NCBI GenBank assembly: GCA_024196135.1
Contig: JAMQCK010000340.1
Location: 1-27,654, forward strand
Direction of reading: 5' to 3'
DNA from: Pleurotus ostreatus/Saccharomyces cerevisiae fusant
Lineage: Eukaryota > Opisthokonta
DNA length: 27,654 nucleotides
The notes below the pieces were generated by a model. It was not told where the DNA came from, made no database searches, and worked only from the letters and a program-made list of their open reading frames with translations. Shown piece after piece: positions 1-9,426 of the stretch. How positions within the stretch are numbered: the first letter of the stretch is position 1; every line of letters starts with the position of its first letter. Made by a program: the position numbers and the translations under genes.

Positions 1-1185
1 GCACTCCTTGACGAGGTCAAGCTCGAATGGGAGGAGTTGGGGATCGGAGTACCCGGACGGTCTCCCATGAAGCCGTCAGGTGTCGGTACGTGATACACTT
101 GATTTTTACGAGCGGTGGTGTGCTCAATCACCCCCTTAGCATGTCTTATGACGACTCTTCTCTGCTTTCGCTGCATGCTTCGACGAGTATCTATCGAGCT
201 ATATATCGGTCTCGGCAGCCCGTACGTTATCCATCTCTTCGTGTTCATACTCTTTTCTGAGGTCCTTCGGGGAAGCCAGGTTTGTTCCAGACGACGACAC
301 GCTCACCATATTCGCCGACGCGGTGGACTACTTCTGCCTCTTAGACGGCTACGATTTCGATAGCTTCTGGCTGTGCCGTACGTTTCAATTTTCCTGACCC
401 CACGCTCTCCCTATAATTTACCCCTTATAGACATTGGCCACATCCTCTCCTCCGTCACCTCCTCACTGCTCCGCCTCTCGCTCGCCATGGCCTTCAACCA
501 CCAGCAGCAAGTCCAGCAGCACCTCCAGCAGCAGCAACAGCGCGCGCAAGCCGAAGGTCAGCCGCGTCCGCCAATACCTCCGCCCTCGTCCTTTATGACG
601 CAGGCCTCCGCGCGCACCTGCCCCATCGTCCTTCTTTCCCGCCTCCGCAACGCCGTCCACTTCGCGCGGCAGGAGCACGACTGGGACCTCGCCGATGCGA
701 GCCTCCAGCGCACCGCGAGCGTTGCCCACTGCCTCCAGCACGCCGACGAGTACGCGGGCATCGTGAGCGCGCTCCAGGGCCGCATCGCGCTCGGCGCGAA
801 CTGCGGCCTGCACATCCACCAGGCCGCGAGTGGCAGCGGCGGCGCGGAGTCGATGCTCCTAGGGAGCAGCGCGGGCGCGGGGAGCGTGCAGATCCCAGGC
901 GCGGGCCCGATGCAGGGCATCGACCAGAGCGCGTGGAATCTGGACCTGAGCGCGCTCGGGCTGGACTGGGGGTACGACGGCGGGTTCGACTCGTGGGCCG
1001 GGGGCGCGCCGCGGATGGGTATGGGTGGCATGGGCGGTGGCGCGGGCGGTATGGGCTCAGGCATGGGTCAGGGGATGCCTCAGGTCATGCCGACTGGTGG
1101 CCCCTCGCCGACGTACAGTCATAGCTCAGACCTGCGCCGCGTCGCGCCTGACGGGATGCACCTGGAGGACGGGATTAGCAATTGA
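1..1185 (+). CDS. Probable fungal-specific transcription factor, C-terminal part (5' truncated by window edge)
   Basis: Four exons join in one frame: 1-85, 140-221, 280-377 and 431-1185. The introns are 54, 58 and 53 bp, each with a GTACGT donor and a pyrimidine-AG acceptor; the stop is TGA at 1183. The first 100 or so residues are helical and hydrophobic, with stretches such as LLCFRCMLRRVSIEL and DAVDYFCLLDGYDFDSFW, which read like the end of the fungal-specific transcription factor homology region found behind Zn2Cys6 zinc clusters. Then come a poly-Gln tract, a short helical block (about PIVLLSRLRNAVHFA) and a Gly/Met-rich tail. The DNA-binding domain would lie left of the window and is not seen, so the family call is an inference from architecture. 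A Gln-rich co-regulator is the main alternative. The gene converges on the fumarate reductase gene, with 719 bp between the two stop codons. Confidence 0.5.
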
Positions 1186-1904
1186 GGGCGGGTGGGCTCC
1201 TCAACCTTGTCAAGGGTGTATAACGACAAGGTCCGCCAACGAACGCCCTCGGAAGGCCGAGGAGCCGCGGCCGGACGGCGACGCCGCGCACAACCGAACG
1301 AGGAGGATGGATGGACATCGCCGTAATTTATCGCATCTCGCTTTGTAGTTGTAACCTCATCCCACCGCTTTCCGAGCTACGCCTCCGTCTGCCTCTTCGT
1401 CTCTGTTTCTCGGGTCACCACCGGTCTGTGCTTCATTGGTTACCAACGTTCCCCTACGATTCCTCATGACCACTACCGATTCCCTTCCGAGTCACCGACT
1501 ATCGCTCGTCGTCATGAACAGCATCCAATTGCTTTCTCTTCCCGCACGCGCATTCCATTTCTACTCGGGTGTATCTCTCCTAATTATGCTTTGTATCTGC
1601 TTAGACGCTCTCTTCACTATTGAAGCATATTGAATCGGAACTCTATACTCCCGAGACCGAAGCCAAGTCATAGAGCTTGGGCTCGCTCGCACAGAAGAAC
1701 ACCGGCAGATCAGTCTACTCAGAATCGTACACAAGTTCGTTCTCATGCGGGAGAGGCGAGGACGTTCACTTGAATCTTCATTCACTCCTGGTCTCAGACG
1801 GACTGCGTGTAATCCAATGCAATAAAAATATGCAAAGCGTCGTAACTCATGATACAGCAAAGTGGGGTACACAAAGGAAACTGTGTGCGAGATCGTGCGT
1901 GCGT
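1186..1904. other. Intergenic, 3' ends of two convergent genes
   Basis: This 719 bp gap lies between two convergent stop codons and should hold both 3' untranslated regions. It is AT-richer than the flanking exons. Short open frames in it have no convincing start or domain. I see no RNA gene or mobile element. Confidence 0.6.
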
Positions 1905-3891
1905 TTACTTCTTCAACGTGCCAATCACCGAGTCCGGCGCATATCTCGGGATCACCTTCGGGTCGTGCAACATGTTGAACTCCTCCGTCGCGTCGCGGCC
2001 CGCGTAGAGCAGGATCGCCTTCTCCCCTCCCGGGTGGTCCGGCAGGAAGGAGGTGACGTCGAGCACCTGGTCGTTCACGACGACCCAAACGTCGTCCTTC
2101 GTGTTGTGCTTCGCGACCTCGGCGAGGTCGAAGGTCTTCACGCCCGCCTTCGCGTCACTGCCCTTCGGCTCCTCCTTCGCTGGTGTCTGCGTTGGTGCGC
2201 CGGAGATGTGGCCTGCGACAGCGCCGAGGCGACCGCCGGCCTTCTTGAGGGCCTCGCCGGATGCCTGGAGCAAGTATGCGGCGGCAGAGTCGCCAGAGAC
2301 GCGGCCGAAGACGACGCAGCCGAGCAGTGACGAGCCACCAAGACGGTTGGCGCCGTGGACACCACCAGCAACCTCACCAGCGGCGAATAGACCCGGGATG
2401 GGCTTGCCGCTGCCGTCGATGACGCGCGACTCGGGGTCGATCTCGAGACCACCCATGGTATAGTGGAGGACGGGGGTCATGATCGCAACGTGGAAGATGT
2501 CGTCGTACGACCACTCGCCAGAGAAGAACTAAATAATCGTTAGACCTCTTCAAGTTCATGTATGCATGCCAAGCTCACCTTCTTGCCGAAGGGGTCCTTC
2601 TGTGACCGGACGGCCTTGTTGTACTCCTCGAAGGTCTTCTTGAGGGTGGCTGGCGGCAAGCCGAACTCCTTCGCCAACTCGTCACCGTTGTTGCAGCGCT
2701 TCATCAAGCCACGGCCGACATAGTGCTTGCAGTGCCACTCAATCTCCTTCGACGCCTTTCCGTTGAGGACAAGACGGATGGGGAACTGAACGGGTATCAG
2801 CCGACGTTCTAGTCACAGCAAAATGAAGACAAACCTTGCCGTTCTCCCACATCTTGCCAGTGACGAAGTCGCGGTGCTGCAACTCATCGACGAAGCGCTG
2901 ACCCTCCTTGTCGAGCAACAGACCGCCGACACCACGGAGAGCCTCGGCAGCCAGGAATTTGACCTTAGCCTCCGGGTCCTTGGGGTCGACCAAACCAGTG
3001 GGGTGAACCTGGACCTTCTCCAAGTCGATACCGTGGGCGCCGACCTGCATCGCGAGCTTGTGGCCGTCACCGGTGCAGTGATCGCCGTTGGTGGTGGGAA
3101 GGTTGTAGTACTCGGGGCGGTACTTCTTGAGAAGTGAGCTCTCCGTGAAGTCGGCAGCGTAGCCGCCAGTTGCCAAGATGACCGGGCCGTACGCCGACTC
3201 AGTCTTGCCGTTGTGGACGTACTCGACACCGACGACAGAGTCGCCCTCTTTGATGAGCTTAGCGACGCGCGCCTTCTTGATGATCTTGACGCGCTCCGGG
3301 TTGGACACGGAGAGGTCCTCCAAGCGCTCCATCTGAGCGTAGGTGATGACCTGGAGTCATAGTTAGTACGCGATATGTGTGCAGAGGTATAAAGGACGCA
3401 CCATTCCAGGGAACTGCGCGCCACCGCGATGCGTGCGGGGCTGCGAGTGACCGCCTAGCCGTGCAACCTTCGACAGATCAAGACCGAACTTGTTCTGGAG
3501 CCAGTTGACAGCATCGCCTGACCGACCGGTCAGAACGCGGATGAGATCGTCACGAGCGAGCTCGCGAGCCTACAAATAGGGTCAGCATTTCATCCCACGA
3601 TAGGGAACTGGGGCACGCACGGATTTCTTCGTGTCCTCGAAGAAGAGCTTTGCGCTGTCAGGAATGCCCAGGTCCTGCTGCGACTGCGTGCCGGCGCCGT
3701 TGATACCAGAGGTAGCCTTAGTAGAGTTGCCTCCCATAAAGCTAGGGGAAGTCAGCAAGGCGCCCCAAGGTGTCTTGCTCGGCCACGTACCCCTGCTTGT
3801 CGAGCAGCAGCACATTGGCGCCGCGCTCCAAAAGCGTGTGAGCAGCAGAGAGACCGGCGAGGCCGCCACCGACAACGATAACCTGGGCCAT
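1905..3891 (-). CDS. Soluble fumarate reductase flavoprotein fused to cytochrome b5 domain (Osm1-like)
   Basis: Six exons on the minus strand: 3891-3791, 3741-3621, 3569-3402, 3350-2835, 2785-2579 and 2528-1905, giving 578 residues. The start [10 protein letters not shown] is chosen because the dinucleotide-binding [10 protein letters not shown] motif follows at once (residues 8-17). Fumarate reductase signatures follow in order: KVQVHPTG (His246), an Arg in EALRGVGG (Arg269), LHYTMGGL (His393) and [16 protein letters not shown] (Arg433), matching the substrate-binding and proton-transfer positions of the FAD-dependent soluble fumarate reductase/Osm1 family. A linker of about 50 residues leads to a cytochrome b5 domain (about 498-578) with heme ligands His536 in HPGG and His559. 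The family reduces fumarate to succinate to reoxidise reduced flavins or NADH under low oxygen. The b5 domain probably passes electrons to the flavin. No clear mitochondrial presequence or ER signal is visible. Confidence 0.93.
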
Positions 3892-3945
3892 AGTGATGAT
3901 GAGGGGAAGGACGAGGTGACGAGCCGCCGAATCCGGTTGACCGAA

Positions 3946-3952
3946 TTTATAT
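3946..3952 (-). promoter_or_regulatory. Candidate TATA element of the fumarate reductase gene
   Basis: Read on the minus strand the sequence is ATATAAA, about 55-61 nt upstream of the ATG at 3891. The leader between them is short and C/T-rich (for example CCTTCCCCTCATCATCACT just before the start). Position and sequence fit a core promoter; no experiment supports it. Confidence 0.4.
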
Positions 3953-4651
3953 CTTGCCCTTCCCCAATCACGGGTCGGCCCAAGGTCAGCCGACCAAGTC
4001 TTCCATGTGATTACCCGAATGTCTTCAGAATCCGTTCTGCTCGCGAATGCAGACCCCGGTGCTCAAGACGAATTTCTGAGGCCTGTGATTCGAATGCCCA
4101 TCAGAATAGCAGGTGCACGGTCTGCGGAGACGCCAATCTCGTCGCTCCGATTTTTGGGGGAACGCACCGGCAAGAGAAAGGCGGCGGAATTCGTCTTATT
4201 AGTCGCCACCTGCCCCGCATTCCCGGTATGCCGGACCGCGCGGGGCAATGTTTACCGGACCCACAAAGTCTAACTGCAATCTGCGTCCGCCGGGGAACCA
4301 GGTCACTTCACGTCAAGTCTGGGATGATTTCTAAGGACGCAAGGCAGAGAACAACGCCAGACAATGTCCAAACGCTGAAGCTTGAAAGGCGCAACAGTTG
4401 GTAGACCTTCGACCGGTTTCCAACAGTCCTTTGCAGTCTCTACCTCTAGGTAGACTGCCCGATACAGCCTCAAGGGTTTTACAAAGCAGAGCATTATTCT
4501 CGTAGATCCGGGTATACGCGCCACACTATGCTGTACGGACTGCACCCGCGACAAATAGAGTAGTTGCGTGAGTCACCGAGACCGGAGCCATCGTCTAGAA
4601 GGACAGCGTCAGAAAATCGATGCAAATTCGTCTCAGGCTTGCTCACCTTAT
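3953..4651. other. Intergenic region upstream of fumarate reductase, downstream of the ABM-like gene
   Basis: This stretch of about 700 bp lies between the core promoter of one minus-strand gene and the stop of the next. It should hold the fumarate reductase promoter and the 3' region of the ABM-like gene. Open frames on both strands here are not joined by splice sites into anything recognisable. I see no tRNA or repeat. Confidence 0.5.
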
Positions 4652-5346
4652 TCAGTTCACAAAATCAACATGGTACACCTCGGTCTTCTTCGCGGAGCTC
4701 CTCAACACTCCCGCATTCTCCTTGTACGCCGCCGTTTCCTTGAACGCTGCATGTGCCTCTACCGACTCCCACCCCGCCACCAGCACCACCGCCTTCCCCT
4801 TCACCCCCTCGTACTCGAGCTCCTCGTAGGTAATTCCCGCCGCCGAGGCGATCATTCCGTCCAGCTTTTCCGTGAGCGGGCGAAGGGACGCCAGGGTGTC
4901 GAGGTAGTCCTCGGGCGGCCCGCCGTCGAAGTAGAGCATAGCAACCTCGGTGACGGGGGCGTGAATGGCTTTGATGAAGTCGTCGTGCGAGTGGAAGTCG
5001 ACGTGGAAGATGCGGCCTGCACCAGGGAAGGTCGGCGAAATGCGTTCAGCGACGCCATGGTAGTCGGGGTGCTCCTTCCAGGCTAGGTGGTTGTCGAGAG
5101 AGTCCCAGTCTGAAAGAAGATAGTTTGATTTACGCGTAGGAGGGAGAACGAGAATGATGGCTCACCAATAAAGCCAACGAGCGTGCTTGTATCCTCGACA
5201 GCCTGTCCCAGATGGTATTGCTGAAAGCCGTCCTGCTTGTCAACGACGTCGAAACATTCCTTTAGGGCGACGGCCGTGCGATTGTTAGGATCGCGAAGGT
5301 CGCTGCCGTCGACGAGAGGTAATACGGAGACTTCAGTGCAAGGCAT
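4652..5346 (-). CDS. Small dimeric alpha/beta barrel (ABM-like) protein with two related halves
   Basis: Two exons, 5346-5166 and 5109-4652, joined over a 56 bp GTGAGC...CAG intron, give 212 residues. The start MPCTEVSVLPL fits the edge strand of this fold. The N-terminal half contains VGFIDWDSLDNHLAWKEHPDY and the C-terminal half VLVAGWESVEAHAAF followed by TEVYHVDF. Both repeat the pattern hydrophobic strand, (D/E)W-(D/E)-S-hydrophobic, His, aromatic, Tyr of stress-responsive and antibiotic-biosynthesis monooxygenase-like (ABM) barrels. The two halves probably form one intramolecular dimer. There is no signal peptide, cofactor motif or catalytic residue that would name a reaction, so function is unknown. 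It is transcribed away from the PAXX-like gene across a 522 bp shared upstream region. Confidence 0.8.
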
Positions 5347-5868
5347 CTTGGGATGTTTGAGGACGAGGAGTCGTGGACTGAGGTTAAGTACACCGCTCCC
5401 GAGTCAGATGCAGTAATGCCATCGATGAGAGCGCACGATTTGGTCGGACGGCGTCAATGAACTGTGTCCCGCAATTTCCAAGCAGAGGGTGAGATGAATA
5501 TGTGGAAGAACCCGGTCGAATACTTTCCGTGAAGACAATGTTGAACCTGAGTTCGTGTCTGGTCAGTGAGCTCACAACCCCAGGCTTACTGCATCCAACC
5601 AATACCACCGCGGCCAGTGTATTCAATTGTCAATCTCGCTTGCGGTCCTTGTAGTAGCGCGAGTTTATCAGAAGGATTACCAGCGGAATGGCGCCGTCTA
5701 CCTGGGGCCTCGGCGGCGCGCGTCAAGTTGAACTTGGAGATGGACAAAGGCAAGGCACATCGGAGCTTGCCGAGAGCGGAGCCGGTCATCAAAGCGCCAC
5801 GTGGATGCCACTTCAGGTGTGACTCGCTGTGACTTTTGGACCTGTCTTCAACGCTCACTACGCCTGCC
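5347..5868. promoter_or_regulatory. Shared upstream region of two divergent genes
   Basis: The 522 bp between the ATG at 5346 (minus) and the ATG at 5869 (plus) must contain both promoters. I see no clear TATA box on either side. Frames crossing it have no supported start or splice pattern. Confidence 0.45.
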
Positions 5869-6984
5869 ATGGCCTCCTCGTCCAACATAGACCTGTTCTC
5901 AAACTTTTCTTGCCTTGACGACATCATACAGGTATGAGACCTTACTCTGCGCTTTCTGATATACTGTTCATCAGCGCCCATATCCCTGTATCGCTGTATA
6001 CGGTCAGTTCAACGTTAACTTCATTTGCAGGTTATTCACCAAGGCTCCGATAAATTCGTCCTTACGAGCTCTGTCACGAAAGACGCATGGGAAGTCCATG
6101 TGTCGCATGAGGACCGACAAGGACGGTGTTGGAAGGGTCAATGGCAGGAGTCCGACGTTCGCAAGATTGTGGTAGGTTGCGGTGCCGCATTTGGCCACCT
6201 CTCCTACTGAGATGGATCCTGCAGGGCACGAAAGCTTCCGAGAAGATGCTACACACGTTCTCTGGTAAACTGCTCGACACCATCATCAAAGGCGACATCT
6301 GCATAGGCGACTGGAACCCCAAGCCCAATGCCGATATCAGCGTGCGTTGCCTCGTTCGCGTTCTTCGCGCAAGGTGCTCATGTGACCGCGTAGCTCACCC
6401 TCGGGCCAAGTGCGAAGAAGCCCTTGCATATCGCTCTCATAGAGCTATCTGCCACCGACTCGGCGGCGTACGCGACCCGGTTATTGCTGAAGGCAAGCAA
6501 GACTAGCATTTGAGGCGTGCGCCACGCCCGACTGACGCTCTTTACCATGACAGGTCGCGCAGAATGCTCAGTCCCGTCAGTGCCGATTGCTGGCTACTGC
6601 AGCAGACACGGCTCCCGGTAGGCTGACTAGCATCCTCGTTTGACGATGGCTAACATGGTATATAGCGCCACAATCGTCGGATAAGAAGAGGAAGACGGAA
6701 GCTGAAGCTGAATCGGAACAATATCCTCCCAGGCCTCGCGGATATCGAGGTCCCGCGGAGATCTTGAGGCAACATAGCTCGTTTGGGCTGCATTCAGACT
6801 CGCAGGCTACTGGTCAGTCGGAGTGATACCCATTGTGAGTAGCAATCGTGCTAACTCCCTGATAGAAGTCGCCAAACCACCTCCGAAACTCAAGGGTGCG
6901 TCGCTCGCGAACCCCAACAAGAAGGCGCGGCGATACCAGAAGCTAGAGTTCGTCGACAGTGACGAGGAAGAGGAGGAAAAGTAG
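5869..6984 (+). CDS. PAXX-like (XRCC4-superfamily) non-homologous end-joining factor candidate
   Basis: Exons 5869-5931, 6031-6171, 6225-6341, 6394-6492, 6554-6617, 6666-6812 and 6866-6984 give 249 residues. The fourth intron (6493-6553) needs a GC donor (AAG|GCAAGC). Residues about 22-140 read as a head of beta strands: DKFVLTSS, DAWEVHVS, a GRCWKGQW turn, then LTLGPSAKKPLHIALIEL. A short helix follows (TRLLLKVAQNAQSRQCRLLA), then a Lys/Arg/Glu-rich linker. The C-terminus has SLANPNKKARR (from residue 223) and LEFVDSDEEEEEK. This order (head, one short helix, basic linker, terminal SL-x-NP...K-x-K then acidic F/V motif) mirrors vertebrate PAXX, whose end carries SLINPGF and a Ku-binding VDFDE. 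XRCC4 and XLF have much longer helices. The start of exon 2 is uncertain: a 28-nt exon 5975-6002 joined to 6044 is also in frame (254 residues). The assignment is from memory of the family, not a search. Confidence 0.6.
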
Positions 6985-7492
6985 CGCTGATGAAGACAGC
7001 GTTCATCTTGAAGCCTGCACGACACTATCGTATTCCATGGACATCTCGCTCGACTGACCGCACGCATCCTAAGTATTGCCCCATATTGTATCATAGACAT
7101 TTGCTATTCGTTATGCTGCCGTACACTACCCCACCGTGCGACGACCGGACTTCGCTGATAGCCTCGAGTCCACCATACATTGAGCGTGGGTGAGCCCATT
7201 GATAGGCACCCGCGACTTGTTACAGGAAACGCGCCCGCGCCGAGCTCATGACCCTCCCCGGTGCACCCAGCCCCACACCCGCCTGCCCTCCCAGCTGCGC
7301 ATCCCCTTCACATAGCGACGCACATCGCCTTCCCTCTGCTCGCCGTTCGCGATTATAGGGGCGCGGCGCCCAGGCGGTCACGGGCCGGCGTCTGTGGCTG
7401 CGCAAGCACGGTCAAATGCCCGATGCTGGTCCGCCGTGTCCGTGCTACCAATGCAGGAAATAGTCTAGCCCCGGCGGGGCTTGCGCGGGGCA
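6985..7492. other. Intergenic and promoter region, no gene seen
   Basis: About 500 bp between the PAXX-like stop and the TATA element of the next gene. The left half is the likely 3' untranslated region. The right half is C-rich and GC-rich, with no coding pattern I can support on either strand. Confidence 0.5.
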
Positions 7493-7499
7493 TATATAT
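7493..7499 (+). promoter_or_regulatory. TATA box of the orphan coiled-coil gene
   Basis: A TATATAT run sits in the context GGGGCATATATATGCAAGC. It is followed by a pyrimidine-rich stretch (CACTTCACCTTCACCTTC) typical of fungal transcription starts and then by a spliced leader. The ATG lies 225 bp downstream, about 160 nt after removal of the leader intron. Confidence 0.55.
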
Positions 7500-7591
7500 G
7501 CAAGCCTGCGCGGCCGGCGGTCGTTGACGTTGTACTATCACTTCACCTTCACCTTCCCCCTACTGCTGCGAAGCATCATTGAGTGGCGCTG

Positions 7592-7652
7592 GTGAGTCGC
7601 GTCGGTGTATACTGCTCCTGTCACTTATGGGGCGCTAACGTGCTTGCTATAG
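7592..7652 (+). other. 5' untranslated region intron of the orphan coiled-coil gene
   Basis: A canonical intron is visible in the leader: GTGAGT donor, GCTAAC branch site at 7633-7638 and a CTATAG acceptor at 7652, 61 bp in all. No ATG-started frame needs it, so it would be spliced within the leader, 65 bp before the start codon. Confidence 0.55.
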
Positions 7653-7717
7653 ACCCTCACCTGAGCAGTAGCAAGTACCCATACCTCTAAGTTATACCTC
7701 CCCGCGGTCCTCCAATC

Positions 7718-8863
7718 ATGGAGAACAAGCAAACTCCATCCCTATCCTCACCTTCAGTTGAGATCATGCTCCAGCAGATTCTCCAGGCAGTGCAGACTTC
7801 GGTGCGTATCATTCCACTCATGCATCCTCCTGTGCCACACCTCCATACACGCACCGTTACTTCCCACAAGTCCCCGAGTATCCCATTCCACCGCCTTCCG
7901 CGAGTACCCTTCAATTCGGGTACCCCTGCCCGGGGATCCTCCTCTCTCGGCTATTCTACCCCTTCCCCCCGCCACCCCAACTCCCTCTCCTAACACTGAT
8001 TCCCCCCTCCTAACCCTGAACTTTCTCTCCTATCCCTGAACCATTCTACACACTTCCTTATACCCACTCTCCCAACCCTCCCCGAACATGCTCGTACCCC
8101 AAACTAATGCCGTACACAGAGCGACGGCCTCGCCCAGGTCCGCAAAGAGTGCGAAGAACTGCGGCGCACGAACGCGCGCCTCGAGAGTCAGCTGGTGCAT
8201 CATGAGCACGGCCACGCTAGCAGCAGCCTTCCCGCAGCTGCAAGTAGCTCGGCCGCTGCTAAGGGCGCTACGCTTGCCACTACAGGTAGCTCGGCGGCTG
8301 CTACGAGTAGCTTGCCCGCAACTGCGAGGGCTACGCCCACTATCGACGCCAAACGCGCGCCATCTGTGGAGTCCGTAGGGCCCTTTGCGACCATAGCTGC
8401 CGCGTCGTCGCCGAAGACTGCCGCATCCTCCCCGCTATCTATCGCGAGTGCCACCTCTGCGGCGCCTTCGACGATAGCGAAGCTGCCCCCGACTATGTCC
8501 GCGACGCCCTCAACATCAACGAAGATGCCTGCGCAGCCGTCATTGCCACCGTCACCGTTCATTGGCGCCGTCAAGCCGGCGTACGCCAGTGGGTTCACGC
8601 GTCAGCCTATAGCTATCGCCAAGTCACCTTTGACCGAGATGAAGTCTACGATGCCGATTCGACCATCTACGACCGCGACGAGAGCGCCTGCCTCTGCCAC
8701 CACCACGTCGCCCGCTACCGCGCCAGCGCCGTCCGCCGCCGCTCCACGACAGACCCTCGCATCCGCACAGCGAGGGGAACCTTTGCCCGGCGACGAACCC
8801 AGCCAGTTCTGTCGAACGCCGCGCGGGCCGTACGCAGACTTGCTCCGACGCGCAGTTTGCTGA
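7718..8863 (+). CDS. Orphan protein: short N-terminal coiled coil and Ala/Ser/Thr/Pro-rich tail
   Basis: Two exons, 7718-7801 and 8120-8863, give 275 residues. The 318 bp intron is by far the longest in the window. The start MENKQTPSLSS follows a TATA box and spliced leader. Exon 1 ends in a predicted helix (VEIMLQQILQAVQTS) that continues across the junction as SDGLAQVRKECEELRRTNARL, giving one coiled coil split by the intron; this is the best evidence for the splice. From about residue 60 to 250 the protein is low-complexity Ala/Ser/Thr/Pro, probably disordered. It ends with a less biased stretch, PSQFCRTPRGPYADLLRRAVC. I do not recognise a family. The architecture (dimerising helix plus disordered tail) would suit a regulatory or scaffold role, but that is inference only. 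Confidence 0.6.
7987..8046 (+). repeat. Three tandem 20-bp repeats inside the long intron
   Basis: Three units start at 7987, 8007 and 8027, exactly 20 bp apart, each beginning CTCCTA followed by a C-rich core and CTGA. A fourth decayed unit may start near 8067. The array lies inside the 318 bp intron and accounts for part of its unusual length. Confidence 0.7.
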
Positions 8864-9426
8864 GGCGTCTTGGCTGAGACCGAGATGTAGCGTGCTGATC
8901 TCGAGACGAGTTGGCACGTTGAACACGATACCCATGTCACTAATAACCTGTATTGCTCGCGTGAGCTCCCGAGCGCGCGAAGCGGACTTCATCCTCTACT
9001 TACCCACATATATGCTGTGCCAAGGACGCGGCTGTAATCACCGGAACGCTGACAATCAGCGCCGGTACGCTCATAGCTATCACCGGAGCGCTAATAGTTA
9101 TCGGGCGACATGGACAGACAGGAGGAATGACGGACTGACCATGCCCTGGATGCACGACGTACTGTACCTATTTATCCTTTCGAGGTAACGGACAAGACTG
9201 TACTGTGTACAGCAGCGATGTGCCACCGACAATAATTTATGCTTGCCACCTAATTGCAATAAGTTAACGACGCGAACCGGGGACTGGACAACATTGTCTA
9301 TCGACGCTCTAAAAGACAGAAAAGCTGAAAGCTACTGGTGGGGGGTGAGTCGACGTGCTGAACGCTCAGATATAACTTGCACGCACCAAAGAGAGACCCT
9401 AGGGAGGACACGACCATGTGTGGCGC
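8864..9426. other. Intergenic, 3' ends of two convergent genes
   Basis: This 563 bp gap separates the orphan coiled-coil stop from the stop of the minus-strand membrane protein. Apart from the degenerate repeat at 9032-9107 I see no gene or RNA in it. Confidence 0.5.
9032..9107. repeat. Degenerate tandem repeat, about 21-bp unit, 3.5 copies
   Basis: Units of 20-23 bp share the pattern ATCACCGGAxCGCTxAxA: copies begin near 9032, 9054 and 9076, with a partial one near 9097. The unit mixes a CCGG core with AT-rich edges. No open frame with support crosses it. Confidence 0.5.

Noticed and set aside
558..1064. Minus-strand open frame opposite the first gene
   Set aside because: Antisense shadow of the Gly/Met-rich exon; Pro/Arg/Ala-rich with no independent support.
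1677..2330. Plus-strand open frame of 217 codons opposite the fumarate reductase gene
   Set aside because: It lies antisense to the last exon, which carries the flavoprotein and cytochrome b5 motifs; its Arg/Val-rich composition is the expected shadow of GC-rich coding DNA.
4060..4110. TTCGAA-containing stretch resembling a tRNA T-arm
   Set aside because: No matching acceptor stem, D-arm or anticodon arm could be folded around it, and no B-box consensus.
4007..4273. Short plus-strand frame in the fumarate reductase upstream region
   Set aside because: 88 codons, no domain, no promoter pattern and no splice continuation.
3631..4404. Plus-strand open frame of 257 codons
   Set aside because: It runs antisense through two exons and an intron of fumarate reductase into its promoter, with no domain or sensible start.
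8200..8598. Minus-strand frame opposite the orphan coiled-coil gene (Ala/Val/Gly-rich)
   Set aside because: Antisense of an Ala/Ser/Thr/Pro low-complexity exon; the plus strand has the TATA box, leader intron and coiled coil.
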